Source: Eudorina sp. 2006-703-Eu-15
Taxonomy: Eukaryota; Chlorophyta; Chlorophyceae; Chlamydomonadales; Volvocaceae
Assembly (NCBI GenBank): GCA_003117195.1
Contig: BDSI01000147.1
Location: forward strand, 1-64,000
Direction: 5' to 3'
DNA: 64,000 bases
Shown: positions 20,985 through 30,342 of the stretch, piece by piece
Position numbering within the stretch: the stretch's first letter is position 1
Layout of the letters: each line of letters opens with the position of its first letter
The notes under the pieces: model-generated
The model's database searches: none
Told to the model about the DNA's origin: nothing
What the model saw: only the letters and a program-made list of their open reading frames with translations
Translations under genes and position numbers: made by a program

Positions 20985-22967
20985 ATGGGCTCCCCTTTGC
21001 ATGAGCGGGTATCTGCGCGGGTTGCGGCCTGGAAGGCTATAGGCGCGGACGCACGCACGTTGCACGTCTTGAAGCATGGCGTGCCGGTCGAGTTTCGGGG
21101 TGGTGGTCCGCCTCCTGCGTTTGAGCTCCCTTCCTTCCCTGTCACTGAAGCGCAGCGTCGTTGGTGGTTGGAGACGGAGGAGCCGCGTTTGGTGGCTCTG
21201 GGCGCCATCTCTAGGGTGGACCCCTCTCGCTCGGTAGATCACGTGGTCAATGCGTTCTGTGTGCCTAAAGGCAGCGGGTCATGGCGTCTGGTCGTGAACC
21301 TCAAGCGCATGAACGTCGCTCAGAAGGCGTATAAGTGCCGTTACGAGTCTCTCCGTACCTTGCGGCGTATGGGGATCGAGGACTCGTGGATGGTCAAGGT
21401 CGATCTGGCCGACGCCTTCTACCATATTCCCATTCGTCAGTCCGATCGGCGTTATTTCGTGTTTCGTTTCTGTGGCGTCCTGTATGAGATGAATGCGCTC
21501 CCGATGGGGTGGCTCAACAGCCCGTATTGGTTTACCAAGATCATGCGGAACGTTGTGCGCTTCTGGCGGGACCCCTTGGCGGCGGCGGGCAGCGGGCGGC
21601 GGCGGCTCGCGCCCCCCATGCCGCCCCACGAGTTTTTCCCGAAGGGGCGAGGTGGGCGGCCAGCCCGTCTCGGCGCTCGCGTCCTTCCGTACCTGGACGA
21701 TTTTTTGTTCGTGTTCGCGTCTAAGAGGCAGGCAGAGTTGGGCGCCCGCTGGGTGCGAGAGAGCATTGAGTTTCTGGGGCTTTCCTGTCACCCCACGAAG
21801 TGTGAGTGGGAGCCGTCGCAGTCTGTCTATCACTTGGGCATCACGGTCAATACGGCGACCGGCTTGTTTGAGGTCCCTGCTGAGAAGCTTGCTAAGCTGC
21901 GACGTCTGGCTGTCGGGTTGCGGGTCACGGCTAAGAAGAATCGCCGCTTAGTGCAGAAGCGTGAGCTGGCCAAGCTGTGTGGTTTCGCGCAGAGTGTTAA
22001 GCTGGCCCTCACCCCCGCCCCTCTTTTCCTCCGCAATTTCTATGATGATATGAAGCAGCCTGTGGGCTGGTCGGGGCGTGTGCGGCTCTCGCGAGGCTCG
22101 TTACGGGACCTCGATTGGTGGGCGGACATCCCCGCCCGCCATTGCTCGGCCGCTATCCATATCGGCCCGGCTGCTGTGGAGTTGTCTGTTGATGCGTCCC
22201 GTCACTCCTGGGGGGCCGTACTGCATGGTCGCGTCGCGCGGGGTTATTGGTCTTCGGAGGAGTTCCCCGCGCATATCAATTGGAAGGAGCTCCGCGCAGT
22301 CCGGCACGCGTTAGAATCGTTCCTCCCGTACGTACGGCAGCGGGTGGTTCTCATCAAGGAGGATAACACGTGCACTCAGGCGGTTTTGGGGCGCCTCTCA
22401 TCGCGGTCCCCCGCCATGCACGCTGAGATGAAGTTGTTGTGGGCGTTCCTTCAGGAGCACAGCATTGTTTTGCAAGTGGAGCGTGTCGCTAGTGCTGATA
22501 ACGAGGCCGACGCGGCCTCCCGCTGGGTGGATCGGGACGATTACCGGTTGCATCCGCGGTTCTTCCGTCTTTTAGATCAGCGTTTTGGGGCGCATGACGT
22601 GGACTTGTTCGCCACTCACGTCAACACGCAGTTGCCGCGCTTCTTCTCGCGCCATCATTGCCCGGGGTCTTCCGGTGTCAACGCCTTGTTGCAGTCCTGG
22701 GTCGGGCTCAACGCTTACGGCTGCCCGCCCCTGGATCCCGATTTCATGATGGCCCTGGTGCAGAAGGTGCGGGAGGAGAGAGCGTGCGTTACGCTGGTGG
22801 TGCCGTACTGGACGGCGCAGGCGTGGTGGCAGCAGTTGATGGAGTTGGCCACGGATTTGGTGTTCCTGCCGTCGAACACAGCGCTGTTCGCACCGGGCGA
22901 AGGGGGCTCGAGCTCCTTCCTTCCGCCCCCGCAGTGGCAGGTCGTGGCGGTCCGAGTGCAGTGGTAG
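20985..22967 (+). CDS. Reverse transcriptase-RNase H with Dam-like tail, intact (copy 3)
   Basis: 660 codons, the only uninterrupted RT of the four copies. It copies element RNA to DNA and removes the RNA strand. Residues ~85-300 form the RT fingers/palm: RSVDHVVNAFCVPKGSG, DLADAFYHIPI and YLDDFLFVF (near residue 237). The RNase H domain (about 395-515) shows VDASRHSWG, NWKELRAVRHAL, KEDNTCTQA and ADNEADAASR. From about residue 535 a tail of the Dam-methylase-like type found in DIRS elements follows (DVDLFATHVN ... LVVPYWTAQAWWQQLMEL). Its NPPF-like catalytic position reads GCPPLD, so enzymatic activity is doubtful. The recombinase gene overlaps its 3' end in another frame. Confidence 0.9.
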   Translation: MGSPLHERVSARVAAWKAIGADARTLHVLKHGVPVEFRGGGPPPAFELPSFPVTEAQRRWWLETEEPRLVALGAISRVDPSRSVDHVVNAFCVPKGSGSWRLVVNLKRMNVAQKAYKCRYESLRTLRRMGIEDSWMVKVDLADAFYHIPIRQSDRRYFVFRFCGVLYEMNALPMGWLNSPYWFTKIMRNVVRFWRDPLAAAGSGRRRLAPPMPPHEFFPKGRGGRPARLGARVLPYLDDFLFVFASKRQAELGARWVRESIEFLGLSCHPTKCEWEPSQSVYHLGITVNTATGLFEVPAEKLAKLRRLAVGLRVTAKKNRRLVQKRELAKLCGFAQSVKLALTPAPLFLRNFYDDMKQPVGWSGRVRLSRGSLRDLDWWADIPARHCSAAIHIGPAAVELSVDASRHSWGAVLHGRVARGYWSSEEFPAHINWKELRAVRHALESFLPYVRQRVVLIKEDNTCTQAVLGRLSSRSPAMHAEMKLLWAFLQEHSIVLQVERVASADNEADAASRWVDRDDYRLHPRFFRLLDQRFGAHDVDLFATHVNTQLPRFFSRHHCPGSSGVNALLQSWVGLNAYGCPPLDPDFMMALVQKVREERACVTLVVPYWTAQAWWQQLMELATDLVFLPSNTALFAPGEGGSSSFLPPPQWQVVAVRVQW

Positions 22968-24055
22968 ACTGGGCACTCGCACGTGGCACCCGCGCGGACG
23001 GGGGCGCGGCCCCTCGCTATGCACTCGACCTTCGAGGTGTGGGTGCGCCCCCTGTCGTAACTGACTTGGTTGTCTCGCATCTGCAATCGTTCGCCCCCGG
23101 AGCAGATCACGAAGGGCGCCTCAGGTCCATCGCCCAGGTTGTAATGGCCCGTGTAGGGGCGTCTTCTTGGAAGTCGTATGGTTCGCACTTTGCGGCCTTT
23201 GTGCGTTTTTGTGTGGCGGAGGGCTTGGAGTTCCTGCCTGCCACGCAGTATATATACGGGGTTGCTCTGGGCTCAGTTCCTGGCGTCTAAGGGCACGGTT
23301 CAGGCGCGCACGGCGCAGCCTTATTTCAGCGCAATTAACTTGGTGCACGATTTACTAGGTTTCGCGAAGCCTTGTGACGGAGACAATGTCTTGTTGGCGG
23401 CTTTTCGCAAGGGCTGGGCGCGCCTGCAGGTTTCCCTCTCCGCTCCGTCGTCGTTAGTGTTGGCTTTTAGCGCTGCAGACGCTTGGCGCCTGTACGAATG
23501 TCTCCCGTCCGTGTCCGTTCAGTCGGATCTCTTCATGCCTCTGCTGTTCGTGGTTATAGTTTTCTGTCTCTTTTTGCGGCCGGATTCGTTGCTGTCAGTG
23601 GTGTGGGCCCGCGTCTCCTTGGTCGATGGCGAGGCGGTTTTTCAGTATAAGCCCCTTAGCTGGAAGGGTCGCATTGTGTCCCCCGAGCATGCACCGGTTT
23701 TGCGGTTTCCCCTGTGCGGCCTCCCGTGGTTGCGTTTGGCTTTGGAGCAGCAGCTGGCTCGGTCCCCGGCGGGGCTCTGGTCGGCGCGTCGGTCGCCGGC
23801 GGTCGCCGAGCGTTGGTTTGATTTGGTTCTCGCACGATGCGGGTTGGTGCACTTGCGCGGCGTGCACACGTTGTATAGTCTGCGTCGCGGTGGCGCGTCG
23901 GCAGCGCGCGCGGCTGGTGTTCCGCTCGAAGTCGTGGAGGCGTTCGGAGGTTGGGCGGCTAACTCTTCGGCGTTACGGGAGCACTACCTGGATATGGGGG
24001 TGCGCTCCTGCCCGAAGGCCGTCGCGTTTTTTGGCCCTCTAGCGGCGCGGCGCGT
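22658..24055 (+). pseudogene. Tyrosine recombinase, copy 3 (TATA insertion, C-terminus lost)
   Basis: The frame from the RT overlap reads through SWKSYGSHFAAFVRFC to ATQY. There a four-base TATA duplication (CAGTATATATACGG against CAGTATACGG in copy 2, near 23250) shifts it. The frame open from 23178 then continues through LRPDSLL, SLRRGG, GGWAANSS and HYLD to RRVFGFETQ. The last codons are replaced by junction sequence. Unlike the other lesions in this cluster, the TATA insertion is a dinucleotide-repeat slip rather than a C/G-run change. Confidence 0.75.
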
Positions 24056-24072
24056 GTTCGGTTTCGAAACCC
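24056..24072. other. Tail-to-tail junction of copies 3 and 4, short palindrome
   Basis: Between the plus copy and the minus copy lies TTCGGTTTCGAAACCCAG, which contains the perfect 12-base palindrome GGTTTCGAAACC. Neither copy has it elsewhere. The two recombinase genes are cut at different points on either side. Confidence 0.7.
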
Positions 24073-24988
24073 AGAAAAAGAGACAGAAATCTAGAACCAC
24101 GAACAGCAGAGGCATGAAGAGATCCGACTGAACGGACACGGACGGGAGACATTCGTACAGGCGCCAAGCGTCTGCAGCGCTAAAAGCCAACACTAACGAC
24201 GACGGTGCGGAGAGGGAAACCTGCAGGCGCGCCCAGCCCTTGCGAAAAGCCGCCAACAAGACATTGTCTCCGTCACAAGGCTTCGCGAAACCTAGTAAAT
24301 CGTGCACCGAGTTAATTGCGCTGAAATAAGGCTGCGCCGTGCGCGCCTGAACCGTGCCCTTAGACGCCAGGAACTGAGCCCAGAGCAACCCCGTATACTG
24401 CGTGGCAGGCAGGAACTCCAAGCCCTCCGCCACACAAAAACGCACAAAGGCCGCAAAGTGCGAACCATACGACTTCCAAGAAGACGCCCCTACACGGGCC
24501 ATCACAACCTGGGCGATGGACCTGAGGCGCCCTTCGTGATCTGCTCCGGGGGCGAACGATTGCAGATGCGAGACAACCAAGTCAGTTACGACAGGGGGCG
24601 CACCCACACCTCGAAGGTCGAGTGCATAGCGAGGGGCCGCGCCCCCGTCCGCGCGGGTGCCACGTGCGAGTGCCCAGTCTACCACTGCACTCGGACCGCC
24701 ACGACCTGCCACTGCGGGGGCGGAAGGAAGGAGCTCGAGCCCCCTTCGCCCGGTGCGAACAGCGCTGTGTTCGACGGCAGGAACACCAAATCCGTGGCCA
24801 ACTCCATCAACTGCTGCCACCACGCCTGCGCCGTCCAGTACGGCACCACCAGCGTAACGCACGCTCTCTCCTCCCGCACCTTCTGCACCAGGGCCATCAT
24901 GAAATCGGGATCCAGGGGCGGGCAGCCGTAAGCGTTGAGCCCGACCCAGGACTGCAACAAGGCGTTGACACCGGAAGACCCCGGGCAA
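24073..24988 (-). pseudogene. Tyrosine recombinase, copy 4 (C-terminally truncated)
   Basis: The core-binding half is open, but the gene is cut at the junction just before LRPDSLL. All catalytic residues are therefore absent and the frame runs into unrelated codons (FFWVSKPN). Confidence 0.8.
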
Positions 24989-26660
24989 TGATGGCGCGAG
25001 AAGAAGCGCGGCAACTGCGTGTTGACGTGAGTGGCGAACAAGTCCACGTCATGCGCCCCAAAACGCTGATCTAAAAGACGGAAGAACCGCGGATGCAACC
25101 GGTAATCGTCCCGATCCACCCAGCGGGAGGCCGCGTCGGCCTCGTTATCAGCACTAGCGACACGCTCCACTTGCAAAACAATGCTGTGCTCCTGAAGGAA
25201 CGCCCACAACAACTTCATCTCAGCGTGCATGGCGGGGGACCGCGATGAGAGGCGCCCCAAAACCGCCTGAGTGCACGTGTTATCCTCCTTGATGAGAACC
25301 ACCCGCTGCCGTACGTACGGGAGGAACGATTCTAACGCGTGCCGGACTGCGCGGAGCTCCTTCCAATTGATATGCGCGGGGAACTCCTCCGAAGACCAAT
25401 AACCCCGCGCGACGCGACCATGCAGTACGGCCCCCAGGAGTGACGGGACGCATCAACAGACAACTCCACAGCAGCCGGGCCGATATGGATAGCGGCCGAG
25501 CAATGGCGGGCGGGGATGTCCGCCCACCAGTCGAGGTCCCGTAACGAGCCTCGCGAGAGCCGCACACGCCCCGACCAGCCCACAGGCTGCTTCATATCAT
25601 CATAGAAATTGCGGAGGAAAAGAGGGGCGGGGGTGAGGGCCAGCTTGACACTCTGCGCGAAACCACACAGCTTGGCCAGCTCACGCTTCTGCACTAAGCG
25701 GCGATTCTTCTTAGCCGTGACCCGCAACCCGACAGCCAGACGTCGCAGCTTAGCAAGCTTCTCAGCAGGGACCTCAAACAAGCCGGTCGCCGTATTGACC
25801 GTGATGCCCAAGTGATAGACAGACTGCGACGGCTCCCACTCACACTTCGTGGGGTGACAGGAAAGCCCCAGAAACTCAATGCTCTCTCGCACCCAGCGGG
25901 CGCCCAACTCTGCCTGCCTCTTAGACGCGAACACGAACAAAAAATCGTCCAGGTACGGAAGGACGCGAGCGCCGAGACGGGCTGGCCGCCCACCTCGCCC
26001 CTTCGGGAAAAACTCGTGGGGCGGCATGGGGGGCGCGAGCCGCCGCCGCCCGCTGCCCGCCGCCGCCAAGGGGTCCCGCCAGAAGCGCACAACGTTCCGC
26101 ATGATCTTGGTAAACCAATACGGGCTGTTGAGCCACCCCATCGGGAGCGCATTCATCTCATACAGGACGCCACAGAAACGAAACACGAAATAACGCCGAT
26201 CGGACTGACGAATGGGAATATGGTAGAAGGCGTCGGCCAGATCGACCTTGACCATCCACGAGTCCTCGATCCCCATACGCCGCAAGGTACGGAGAGACTC
26301 GTAACGGCACTTATACGCCTTCTGAGCGACGTTCATGCGCTTGAGGTTCACGACCAGACGCCATGACCCGCTGCCTTTAGGCACACAGAACGCATTGACC
26401 ACGTGATCTACCGAGCGAGAGGGGTCCACCCTAGAGATGGCGCCCAGAGCCACCAAACGCGGCTCCTCCGTCTCCAACCACCAACGACGCTGCGCTTCAG
26501 TGACAGGGAAGGAAGGGAGCTCAAACGCAGGAGGCGGACCACCACCCCGAAACTCGACCGGCACGCCATGCTTCAAGACGTGCAACGTGCGTGCGTCCGC
26601 GCCTATAGCCTTCCAGGCCGCAACCCGCGCAGATACCCGCTCATGCAAAGGGGAGCCCAT
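24679..26660 (-). pseudogene. RT-RNase H with Dam-like tail, copy 4 (one frameshift)
   Basis: Same protein as copy 3 from ATG 26660. The frame is open through DLADAFYHIPI, YLDDFLFVF and SVDASRHSWG, then shifts at a five-C run near 25435, where copies 2 and 3 have six G/C. It resumes in the frame open from 25302 to the stop at 24679. Copy 1 has the same short run, so copies 1 and 4 share this state while the two plus copies share the other. Confidence 0.82.
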
Positions 26661-26667
26661 GTGCTAC

Positions 26668-27792
26668 TCAGCCCTGCCCCGGGGCCCCCGCGCCCGGAGC
26701 TGCACCGCCCGCCGCAGCGGCCGCGGCCCTATTGGGCTGGAAACCGCGACCGCCGTTGCCACCACCGCGACCACGACGACCACGTCCCTGCTGAAAATGA
26801 CCGAATTGACCACCGTGGCCGCGATTCTTGTACTGCTTCTCTGCGAGGTGCTTTGCCGAAGACTTCTGATGAGCACGGGAAAGATCATCATCAAATTCAC
26901 GCAAAACCTCATCCTGATCCGAACGCTCTGCTGTAGCGAAATAGCGCTGGTGCAGCACGACTAGACCGTCCCGTCCGCGCGCGGAAAACTCGACGAGACA
27001 ATTGATGCGGGAGGATGCTAAAGCTTGCATCCACGACACATTGTAACGCAGCGTACGGAAGGTGTTCAGAGCCACCCCTGCCCAATTTTGCTGCATGCCC
27101 ATGGACACCGCGCTCCTAATCAACGCATCCAAACCACTGGCAAGCAACTCCGATATGGACAGAATAGTCATCAAGATACCAAGCTCATAAAGCAGGGATC
27201 CGGCGCGATCCGGGTGATTACGCTGCGAATACTCTAAGTCACGCCACTCCGGAAACGCCTTAAAATTTAACAAAACCATATTCTGGACCCCGATCTCGCC
27301 CGCCGGCAACCCTGACAACACACGCCGCGAGAACGGAAAACGTGAGGTCTCCGGCGATTGCTGCGCGCGCGGATCCTGAAACTGCCGCGCCAAGAAGTTA
27401 TAATCCTCTACACCGGGGTGCCCACCTTGACTTTGCACGTTGTTAACATGGTTGGTCAGAGCCATCATCTGCTGTTGCAGTTGAAGAATGATGTTGGTCT
27501 GATGCTCCATCTGGGCGGCCAGCGGGTTGGACGGAGGGTGAGGGACTTGCACACCAGCACCAGTTACTTGTTGAGCAGCCGATGCAAGGTTGCCCGCCAC
27601 GCCACCCGCTCCCGCAAAACCACTAGCGCCAGTGAGGTGAAGGCCACCAAGCCCGCCCGGAGTGCCGGGACGAGAGAAAGCCATCGGGTTGGTATAAACT
27701 ACCGCACCCGGGACACCGCCCAAGGACGGATCCATGGCTAAAACGCCGCTCATGGCGGCAAAACCGACCAGTAACAGACGAAGAACGTCCAT
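26668..27792 (-). CDS. Gag-like protein, recombinase retrotransposon copy 4
   Basis: Same product as copy 3, from ATG 27792 to the stop just upstream of the RT start at 26660. It has the Gln-rich helix and RGG-rich tail, ending APGAGAPGQG. The frame stays open upstream of this ATG to 27864. The MDVLRLLL start is preferred because it is shared by all three complete copies. Confidence 0.72.
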   Translation of the reverse strand: MDVLRLLLVGFAAMSGVLAMDPSLGGVPGAVVYTNPMAFSRPGTPGGLGGLHLTGASGFAGAGGVAGNLASAAQQVTGAGVQVPHPPSNPLAAQMEHQTNIILQLQQQMMALTNHVNNVQSQGGHPGVEDYNFLARQFQDPRAQQSPETSRFPFSRRVLSGLPAGEIGVQNMVLLNFKAFPEWRDLEYSQRNHPDRAGSLLYELGILMTILSISELLASGLDALIRSAVSMGMQQNWAGVALNTFRTLRYNVSWMQALASSRINCLVEFSARGRDGLVVLHQRYFATAERSDQDEVLREFDDDLSRAHQKSSAKHLAEKQYKNRGHGGQFGHFQQGRGRRGRGGGNGGRGFQPNRAAAAAAGGAAPGAGAPGQG

Positions 27793-27911
27793 GACGTCGG
27801 TGATAATTAGGTGCTCTAATTTTAGCACTCTACCCGTTGGGTCTTGCTGAATAGCCGTAAGCACAGCGGAGGTATAAAACAGAAGCGCGCCGATTGGCGC
27901 GGGACCTGCCC

Positions 27912-27937
27912 TGTTGTTCAGCGCGTGCTGAACAACA
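27912..27937. promoter_or_regulatory. Palindrome at A/internal border, copy 4
   Basis: TGTTGTTCAGC, loop GCGT, GCTGAACAACA: the same inverted repeat as in copies 2 and 3, here beside a complete A1. Confidence 0.6.
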
Positions 27938-28078
27938 AAAACAAGATAAGAAAAAGACTTGTCACGCGCTAATTAATGCGGTCCTGAGAACACGGACCGC
28001 GGGCCGAGCATCTGTCCAACTGCCGGCCCCGAAGGCCTTACGCCTAACTAACCCGGCTTACTCAAAACGTAAGCCCGC
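27920..28078 (-). repeat. Split direct repeat A1 (5' terminus)
   Basis: 159 bp, same as A2 at 12663-12821. Its outer end CGTAAGCCCGC borders AATAAACTTAC, so 28078 is taken as the 5' end of the minus-strand element. No target duplication is visible, as expected for recombinase-mediated insertion. Confidence 0.82.
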
Positions 28079-28590
28079 AATAAACTTACATCCACGTACC
28101 TGAATATCAAATGAAGATATTTTTACACTCAACATAACTACTTGCGTCCCAAATTCAGACACACACGCATACGGAAAGCCGACAGTCCAAACACACAACC
28201 CTAGCCCGTGCTGTGCGCACCATCCACCCGTATCATCGAAATTTACGCTCCGCACCAACACTGCCCCTCGCCATGCATGTCGTGGGAAGCCATCATAGGG
28301 ATACCGTGGGCGGTCTGGGCAGAAAATCAGTTCCGGGGAAACCGCGCAATTTTACCTACGCTGGGTACCAAACCGCAGCAACACACGATGCGAAACGAGT
28401 GATGTACGGCGCTCTGCCACATATAAGGCCCCAGCGTGCGAGCAAACCGGTACGACAGATGCGCCTTGAGCCTAGGGTGCACGCACGCTTTACAGAACTG
28501 TAAAATTCAATACAGAATTAAAATACGAGCCCAAAATGCGAAACGGGGTCCAAAACGCAGCTATTCCTAGTAGCCATTCCCGACCGGACT
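28079..28590. other. Unidentified flank right of the recombinase-element cluster
   Basis: Neither T1-like nor part of the recombinase elements. Similarity to T1 returns only at GTATTTATCCATCATGG near 28607. It is probably the other half of the older insertion seen at 12216-12512. No convincing gene. Confidence 0.4.
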
Positions 28591-28810
28591 TATGAGAACT
28601 AGTGTATTTATCCATCATGGTTTAAGAGAAGGCGACGGATGCCAATCGACGAAACGCCAAGGATGCCATGCTCGCAACTAGCATCCCGCAAACATCTTTA
28701 CCAACGCTGTCAGCGTAGAAATAATTCTTACAGAGTCGCACTGACCCATCGTAGCTTAGCCCCAGCATGTACCTAAGAGACATGCACGCTCCATAGCAAG
28801 CATAAGCCCA

Positions 28811-29462
28811 TTACTCCTCGATGCGTCGCACAGCGTGCAAAACAGCAACTGCCCACTCCTCCACTGAACAGCTTGCCGAATCAGAGTTGAAGGAGCGGCA
28901 CCACGCCTTGGCGCACTTCGGGGTCCTTACGCCCGAGGCCTGGTCCTTCACCACAGTCAGGGGGCTGCGGCAGTGCGAGGAGGGGCAGCACTCCACCCAC
29001 ACGGACCCGGAAATGAAACAGCCACAGCCGTGTGTGACGCCTGACGAACACTTCCTCGTCCATGATGGCCCCGGGGTCCAGAGTCCTCCTAGTCGGGTGA
29101 GGGTGCGGCCCCTCGCGCCCCTTGCTGTGCTGGCTGGGCTGCCAGCGCCGCGCCGACGAGGACCCGGAGCCCTGGCCGGCGGAGGAGCGGTCGTGGCCGC
29201 CAGCGCCGTGGGAGTGGTGCGGGTGGTCGGCCCCGCTGCCGCCCCCCTTGACGATGAAGTCATCTGCGGCGTAGCTGTTCTTCAACTCGGGCTCCTCCCT
29301 GCTCCCCTTGCAGCTGATGATGTTTGACAGCTGAAGCACCGACAGGTCCTCGTCCTCGATGCTATGACACATGACACATCGTTGCGCATCCCGTCGCACC
29401 CTAGGGTATCTATGGGAAGGTTCGGAACCGGCTATCCATGAGAAGTTTGGAATCTTAGCCAC
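28811..29462 (-). pseudogene. T2 copy of the transposon-borne Cys-rich gene, degraded
   Basis: Two minus-strand frames together match the T1 protein. The upper one (from 29462) contains IEDEDLSVLQLSNIISCKGS and KNSYAADDFI. The lower one (to 28811) contains SPLTVVKDQASGV, KCAKAWCRSFN, SCSVEEWAVAVLHAVRRIEE and TAA. Between them is a GC-rich insertion (Gly/His/Ala-rich codons, about 29085-29260) absent from T1, and the frame changes there. The Cys positions of the second half are kept. Upstream exons are missing because the LINE inserted there. It is either a diverged paralogue or a dying copy; the insertion and frame change favour the latter. Confidence 0.7.
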
Positions 29463-29469
29463 ACCCTAG

Positions 29470-30342
29470 ACACCCCGCGCTCCCCCGAAACAAACAAATG
29501 CGCGTGTGTGATGTGTTTAGATAAGAGATGTATCGTGCGTTGTATGCTTGCTGGCACTTTGTCAATTGGTTGTTGTTGCTTGCGGTTTCAGTTGGTCGTA
29601 GGCGTGTGGTGACTGATCGTCTGTCTCCGAAACTCATGTACGGATGTCTTCTTTTGTGCGATGTGGAGTGAAGGCTTAGTCGACGCAGGCGGGTGGTTTG
29701 GGAGCGTTGTTTCTGCAGCGTGTGTGTGTCGTGCAGAACGGTGACCTTGCACGCTGAGAGACCAATGGCGTATCGACACGGCTACCCCAGGTCACACATG
29801 CAACCTCCCATGTGCTTGGCGTTATCCACTTCTGGGGATTCTGCCTATCCCTTTGGTAGTGGCGCCCCGCTGCGTGCCTCTGCTTGCTTCGGTGTGTGGC
29901 TGAGTGGGGTCATGACCCGGTGTGTTTTTGGGTGCTGCGTTGAGGTGTGGAGGTGTCCTGCCGCCTTGGCGGTGGGGCCTGTTGGGGCTTGTCCTGGCTC
30001 TGACATTGACGGACCAGTGAAGGCCGGGGCCGAACGAGTTGGCGGTGGGGATACCACCCCAGACTGCTGATGCACAGTGTGTACCGCAGTATCAACAGAC
30101 GACTGCGGCTGAGCCACCTCCTGGGCTGCCACCGGTGTGGTTGCCATCCTTGTTGCCTGCCACGCCGCCTGCACTGCCGCCTGTGCTGCTGCCTGCGCGC
30201 CCGGAGGCATAGCGCCGAATGGTACTTGCAGGGGCGCCCTGCGTGGCCCTTGCTTCCCGTGCTGTCCGCCGACGCACGTCCGTCGACGTCTTCTTCCTCT
30301 AGGGTTGACGCGCCGTCATCGATCGAGGCACTGCTCGCTGCT
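29470..30342 (-). other. 3' portion of D1, low-complexity coding-like
   Basis: After the D1 stop at 30343, minus-strand frames remain open but keep shifting. One reads basic then acidic residues (NKRPRRPSPKAASS, TLEEEDVDG) directly after the stop. Another is Ala/Gln-rich (MPPGAQAAAQAAVQAAWQ) and Pro/Ser/Thr-rich to 29845. No zinc finger, RNase H or endonuclease motif is visible. It may be a diverged linker of D1 or unrelated sequence captured at the 3' end. Confidence 0.35.

Larger units (their letters stand above)
19706..24055 (+). mobile_element. Recombinase retrotransposon copy 3
   Basis: Has an incomplete A1, the palindrome, gag, an intact RT gene and a recombinase gene that loses its last eight or so codons at the junction with copy 4 (24056-24072). 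It lacks its own B1-A2-B2. Confidence 0.82.
12513..28078. mobile_element. Cluster of four tyrosine-recombinase (DIRS/PAT-like) retrotransposon copies
   Basis: Four near-identical copies are arranged minus (12513-15018), plus (15019-19705), plus (19706-24055) and minus (24073-28078). The outer edges are legitimate element ends of a minus-strand element: the B repeat ends at 12513 and the A repeat ends at 28078. Gene order in a full copy is gag, then RT-RNase H with a Dam-like tail, then tyrosine recombinase, all on one strand. The termini are split direct repeats (A1 ... B1-A2-B2), the PAT/Ngaro/TOC3 arrangement rather than DIRS-1 inverted repeats. The two inner plus copies are in tandem through a shared A2. 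Differences between copies are mostly single-base changes in C/G runs. Confidence 0.85.
24073..28078 (-). mobile_element. Recombinase retrotransposon copy 4
   Basis: From the outer end inwards on the minus strand: full A1 (27920-28078), palindrome, gag, RT, and the recombinase only up to its first catalytic region (..LFVVLDFCLF). Together with copy 1 it supplies both legitimate ends of a minus-strand insertion, but the two overlap by about 2 kb, so they are not simply two halves of one element. Confidence 0.82.

Noticed and set aside
22658..22967. The first 100 or so codons of the recombinase frame as a separate protein
   Set aside because: This stretch lies wholly inside the RT gene in another frame. 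The recombinase similarity starts only near the RT stop, so the early ATG is not a trusted start.
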